Made by a program: the position numbers and the translations under genes. Below are positions 60,883-64,000 of a stretch of DNA of 64,000 nt, one piece after another (positions within the stretch are counted from its first letter, which is position 1; each line of letters opens with the position of its first letter). This DNA comes from CAYLKK01 sp964412505 (lineage in GTDB: Bacteria > Pseudomonadota > Alphaproteobacteria > UBA3830 > CAYLKK01): contig CAYPOM010000002.1 in NCBI GenBank assembly GCA_964412505.1, positions 42,545-106,544 of the forward strand, given 5' to 3'. Under the pieces are notes generated by a model. It was given only the letters and a program-made list of their open reading frames with translations, searched no databases and was not told the origin of the DNA.

Positions 60883-62070
60883 TTAGTTATACACCTTAAT
60901 TTTCGTTAGCGCTTTTATTTTTAACCTGTTTATATAACCAGGCGTATACTTTTCTATATAACTTTTTTGTTTAACATTTGCACCTGGGTAAATTGTTTTA
61001 TCATCTATTAAATCCTTCTTCACATATTTTCTAGATGATATTGTGCAAGTTGCTCTACTAGTTGAATTTGCTATAATTGCATTAATCTTAGGTGAAAGTA
61101 GGAACTTTAAAAACAAAGTAGCATTTTTAATGTGCTTTGATGTTTTTGGAATTGCACAAACATCAATCCACAGAGAAGTACCCTCTTTCGGTAAAATAAA
61201 CTTTATATTAGATCTTCCATTCTTTTGTTGATCTTGTCTAATTATGTGTTTTATATCGCCAGAAGTGCCTAAAATTACGCATGAGCTTCCAGAAAATAAA
61301 TCTTCGAAACCATAATTTGTGAACTTAAAAATATACTTTCTTACATCAAGTAAAGTTTGAGTAATCTCGGATAAATCATTTTCGTCACAAGACTCAGGAT
61401 CTTTTCCTAAATATGCAAGTACAGTAGGAAATAATTCTTCATGAGATTCATACACAGAAATGCCATGTTTCGCTAGTTTGCTAGCATACCTCTTATCGAA
61501 AACAATAGCTAAACTATCTAATGGAGCATCTGGACAAACCTTTTTTACAACCTTTTCGTTAATACCAATTCCTGAAATTCCCCATTGAAATGGAATACAA
61601 TATTGATTGTTTATATCGAATGCTCTCAATTTTTCTAAAATGTCTTCATCCAAATCATTGTAATCAAATTCACTTTTATCTACTTTCTGAAATATTCCAG
61701 TTTGTAGCTGTCTAGCAAAAAATGGAAAAGCCGTAGGAAAAACTACATCATAACTATTCCCACCTGCTAACAACTTAGCCTCTAAAATTTCATTTGAATC
61801 AAAAATATCTACGACTACATCAATTCCAGATAGCTTTGAAAAAAGTTCGACCAATTCTTCAGATAAAAAATCTATTCCTACGTATATATATAGCTTCTTT
61901 TCTTCATCTGTATTTCGAAAATCTATATTAGCCAGATCATCAGCAAAAACACTAACATCATCACTTGTAAATATTGACTCACGTCCATTAACTGCAAATG
62001 CACAAAATGCGCTTACATATATAGCGATAACAGCTCTAATAACATATTTATATATTTTCTGCTTTTTCAT
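60883..62070 (-). CDS. potD: Spermidine/putrescine-type substrate-binding protein (PotD family)
   Basis: 395-residue periplasmic binding protein. A signal peptide (to about FAVNG) precedes LYIYVGIDFLSEELVELFSK; YDVVFPTAFPFFARQLQTGIF and IPFQWGISGIGINEKVV are hallmark segments of the polyamine family. The ATPase and permeases (PotABC) are not in the window. It overlaps the end of pssA by 23 bases and abuts mltG, an unusual place for a polyamine-binding gene. Confidence 0.82.
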   Translation of the reverse strand: MKKQKIYKYVIRAVIAIYVSAFCAFAVNGRESIFTSDDVSVFADDLANIDFRNTDEEKKLYIYVGIDFLSEELVELFSKLSGIDVVVDIFDSNEILEAKLLAGGNSYDVVFPTAFPFFARQLQTGIFQKVDKSEFDYNDLDEDILEKLRAFDINNQYCIPFQWGISGIGINEKVVKKVCPDAPLDSLAIVFDKRYASKLAKHGISVYESHEELFPTVLAYLGKDPESCDENDLSEITQTLLDVRKYIFKFTNYGFEDLFSGSSCVILGTSGDIKHIIRQDQQKNGRSNIKFILPKEGTSLWIDVCAIPKTSKHIKNATLFLKFLLSPKINAIIANSTSRATCTISSRKYVKKDLIDDKTIYPGANVKQKSYIEKYTPGYINRLKIKALTKIKVYN

Positions 62071-62863
62071 TTGCTAAATCTTTCTTTCCAATTTTGCCAT
62101 TCAGCATCAAGATTTTTCTATAGCGCATCTCGCCAAAAGGAATCGAAATTGCATACATTAGCACTAATACAGATAATGTATACCATGGTTCAACAATTAG
62201 AAATATTACGACTAAACTAATTAATAATATTGCAGGAATTATTTGTTTCTGTTCTATTTTTATCATTTTTGATGAAAATGTATGAATTCTAGACACCATC
62301 AATGATCCAGATAATATTAAAAATAAGATAGAAACTACCGAAGATAACGCAACATCATTTTGAACTTGTAGATACACTATAGCTGGGAAGACTCCAAGAA
62401 TAGCGCCAGCCGGAGCAGGCACGCCTGTAAAAAAAAACCTAAGATGAGCTTTCCCCTTTTCTGCCTTAGTTCCATGTGCACTGTTTATTTGGTCAACATT
62501 AAATCTAGCCAAACGAAGAGCGCAGCAAACAGTAAAATACAAACAAGCAGCCCACCCAATAGTAGAGTGTTGCATCAATACTGTCGTGTACATAATCATT
62601 GCAGGAGTTACACCAAAGCATACAAGGTCAGACAAAGAGTCTAACTCCGCTCCAAACTGAGATGGGCATCCGAGAAACCTTGCGACACGACCGTCGAGAG
62701 CGTCAAATAATGCTGATAAGAACAAGCAAATTATAGCCATCTCTAAACGACCTGACAAACTGCATCTTATCGATGTCAGTCCTAAGCATAATGCTGCGAG
62801 AGTAATAACACATGGAACTATTCTAACAACAGGGAAACTAGATAATTTAGACTTTTTTCTCAT
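62048..62863 (-). CDS. pssA: CDP-diacylglycerol-serine O-phosphatidyltransferase
   Basis: Makes phosphatidylserine from CDP-diacylglycerol and serine. 271 residues with several transmembrane helices. The CDP-alcohol phosphatidyltransferase motif DG(x)2AR(x)8G(x)3D(x)3D reads as DALDGRVARFLGCPSQFGAELDSLSDL and is intact. It follows psd by 23 bases, giving the full route to phosphatidylethanolamine. Confidence 0.95.
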   Translation of the reverse strand: MRKKSKLSSFPVVRIVPCVITLAALCLGLTSIRCSLSGRLEMAIICLFLSALFDALDGRVARFLGCPSQFGAELDSLSDLVCFGVTPAMIMYTTVLMQHSTIGWAACLYFTVCCALRLARFNVDQINSAHGTKAEKGKAHLRFFFTGVPAPAGAILGVFPAIVYLQVQNDVALSSVVSILFLILSGSLMVSRIHTFSSKMIKIEQKQIIPAILLISLVVIFLIVEPWYTLSVLVLMYAISIPFGEMRYRKILMLNGKIGKKDLANEKAENI

Positions 62864-62886
62864 TCTATTTACTAACCTTTAAATTA

Positions 62887-63534
62887 CTAAAATTTAGCAA
62901 TTACTGTTTCACCGGCTACAGTAGTCTGCCCTTCTTCTACTAAAGTAGATATATCTTCTGGCAAATATACATCCACACGGCTTCCAAACCTAATTATTCC
63001 GACTCTTTGTCCTGCCTCTATTCTATCCCCTTCTTTCACATCACATCTTATTCTACGAGCTATCAACCCAGCTATACGAACGAATACGACTTTTTTCCCG
63101 TCATCAGTACGCACTGTAAAAATTTCTCTTTCATTATCGACACTAGCTTTATCTAAAGTTGCATTAAAAAACTTCCCTGGAATGTACTGTATTTTTTCTA
63201 ATGTCCCAGATACAGGGCTTCTATTAACGTGTACATCAAAAACACTCATAAAAATGCTAATTTTTTTCACTTTTTCATTTCCGAGGCCAAGTTCCTCTTG
63301 TGGAATACAATCACAGACCTTTTGTACACATCCATCAGCAGGACTAATTATTTGATTACTTATGTTTTTAGGAGTTACTCTATCTGGATCCCTAAAAAAG
63401 CCTAGGCAGCAAACTGTCAATATCGCCCCGACCCATCCAAAGTTAGAATTTACTATGCTTATGACTATTGAAATTACAGCTATTATAGCTGCTATTTTCA
63501 AACCATCTATATCTATAGGGAAACGATAATCCAT
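62887..63534 (-). CDS. psd: Phosphatidylserine decarboxylase proenzyme
   Basis: Converts phosphatidylserine to phosphatidylethanolamine in the inner membrane, after self-cleavage creates a pyruvoyl group. 215 residues, the short alphaproteobacterial type. The HVNRSPVSGTLEKIQYIPGKF segment and the cleavage motif FGSRVDVYLP (Gly-Ser at about 190) are present. Two hydrophobic helices near the N-terminus. It is the first gene of the psd-pssA-potD-mltG operon. Confidence 0.95.
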   Translation of the reverse strand: MDYRFPIDIDGLKIAAIIAVISIVISIVNSNFGWVGAILTVCCLGFFRDPDRVTPKNISNQIISPADGCVQKVCDCIPQEELGLGNEKVKKISIFMSVFDVHVNRSPVSGTLEKIQYIPGKFFNATLDKASVDNEREIFTVRTDDGKKVVFVRIAGLIARRIRCDVKEGDRIEAGQRVGIIRFGSRVDVYLPEDISTLVEEGQTTVAGETVIAKF

Positions 63535-63682
63535 AAAATCTCCGAAAATACATTGCTATAATATGATACATTACTTTTCTTGTTTTAAAAAGTATATTAT
63601 ATGATTTATTCACAGCTGTTTTATAAATTCGGCTGATATTACATGGCAGATTGTCTTTTTTTGTGATTTATTGGTATATAAT

Positions 63683-63710
63683 TTGACTTATATGGGTTTC
63701 GCGTTAAAAT
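63683..63710 (+). promoter_or_regulatory. Candidate promoter for the interrupted signal-peptide gene
   Basis: TTGACT (63683-63688), 16-base spacer, TAAAAT (63705-63710); a TATAAT 5 bases further is an alternative with poor spacing. The ATG lies at 63745 behind GGAAG. The rest of the 63535-63744 gap is AT-rich and shows no gene. Confidence 0.35.
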
Positions 63711-63744
63711 ATAATATGTATTGAGTTACTGCCATGGAAGCATA

Positions 63745-63834
63745 ATGTTTAAGTTTATATTATATTTCATATGTGTTATTTCTATATTACCAGAGTATAC
63801 TTTTGCATCTTTAATAGGCTTCTTGCAAAAGTAA
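63745..63834 (+). pseudogene. Signal-peptide gene cut off by an insertion
   Basis: GGAAG at 63736-63740 precedes an ATG that reads MFKFILYFICVISILPEYTF and then ASLIGFLQK before a stop. The first 21 or so residues form a good signal peptide with a predicted cleavage after FA, so a secreted protein is expected, but only about 8 residues follow. The frame loses sense from 63816, exactly where a transposon-end-like sequence begins. The missing part would be beyond the window. Confidence 0.4.
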
Positions 63835-64000
63835 TTTTAGACGCTCCCGTCGTCCTGATAATCAGTATCTAAAAACACATAGTTTTGACTTTCGCAATAA
63901 CACTAATAAATAACATACAATTGTGTGGATATACAATCCAAGATGGAAATATATGCCGAGATGATAAAATTTACCGCACCTCGAGTTCTGATCTCACTTT
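63816..64000. mobile_element. Possible insertion-sequence end (extends beyond window)
   Basis: AGGCTTCTTGCAAAAGT at 63816-63832 resembles the terminal inverted repeats of IS5-like elements, and it stands exactly where the signal-peptide gene is cut. No transposase is recognisable in the 170 bases that follow; an open frame from 63910 to the edge (with ATG at 63943) is too short to assign. The other end and any target duplication are outside the window. Confidence 0.3.

Noticed and set aside
63910..64000. An open frame with ATG at 63943 running off the right edge as a gene
   Set aside because: About 30 codons without a ribosome binding site or recognisable motif; too little to call.

Overview
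The window is about two-thirds A+T and packed with short-spaced genes. It has the marks of an alphaproteobacterium: cpoB followed by tilS, leuS followed by lptE, tolC followed by a PopZ-type (DUF2497) gene, an FYDLN-acid protein, a DUF2155 protein, and lipid A/LPS genes (waaA, lptE, mlaA). Low G+C, a decayed transposase, solute-binding proteins without their transporters and many signal-peptide proteins of unknown role suggest a host-associated lineage such as Holosporales or a relative. That placement is inference, since no rRNA or other decisive marker is present. The genetic code is standard: TGA ends several genes (prmC, the potassium-importer-like gene, the Ig-like secreted gene), and both release-factor genes are here, prfB with its usual +1 frameshift. 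I saw no tRNA, rRNA or CRISPR array.

Layout. 1-4104 (minus): 5' part of tilS, cpoB, an SH3 protein, a dead IS30-type transposase remnant, an MFS transporter and a BON-domain lipoprotein. 4223-8404: a DedA protein, a large cysteine-rich secreted protein of unknown function, and comM. 8486-13040 (plus): Bax-inhibitor-like protein, uppP, lon and a one-domain diguanylate cyclase. 13169-16596: iscU and iscS, a small heat-shock protein on the opposite strand, then a translationally coupled pair of a secreted Ig-like protein and a pseudopilin. 16703-18657 (plus): DUF374 acyltransferase and waaA, ending at a long hairpin. 18755-29106 (minus): phosphomannomutase/DUF2155/FYDLN operon, a degenerate DHH pyrophosphatase-like protein, rluB, lptE, leuS, a sugar-type binding protein and aspS. 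29316-34172 (plus): secreted cyclase-family protein lacking its metal motif, KimA-like transporter, acetoacetyl-CoA synthetase. 34271-37558 (minus): radC, map, greA, dnaQ, nusB.

37838-50476 is one long plus-strand run: an RND efflux pump (adaptor, pump, outer-membrane factor), prfB 4 bases after it, an O-acyltransferase, tolC, popZ-like, rlmB, mlaA and tdk, closed by a hairpin terminator. 50522-55936 (minus) carries a peroxiredoxin, an Smr protein, PBP1A and gyrB. A divergent promoter pair separates gyrB from ctpA, which leads a small membrane protein, prfA and prmC (56025-59871). 59905-63534 (minus) is a psd-pssA-potD-mltG operon. The window ends in a signal-peptide gene that appears to be cut by an insertion-sequence end.

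Taken together the genes serve translation, envelope building (LPS, phosphatidylethanolamine, peptidoglycan, Tol-Pal, Mla), proteolysis and stress, Fe-S assembly and efflux. The points most worth a second look are the decayed or neofunctionalised enzymes (DHH protein, cyclase), the pseudopilin pair, the 621-residue secreted protein and the interrupted gene at the right edge.
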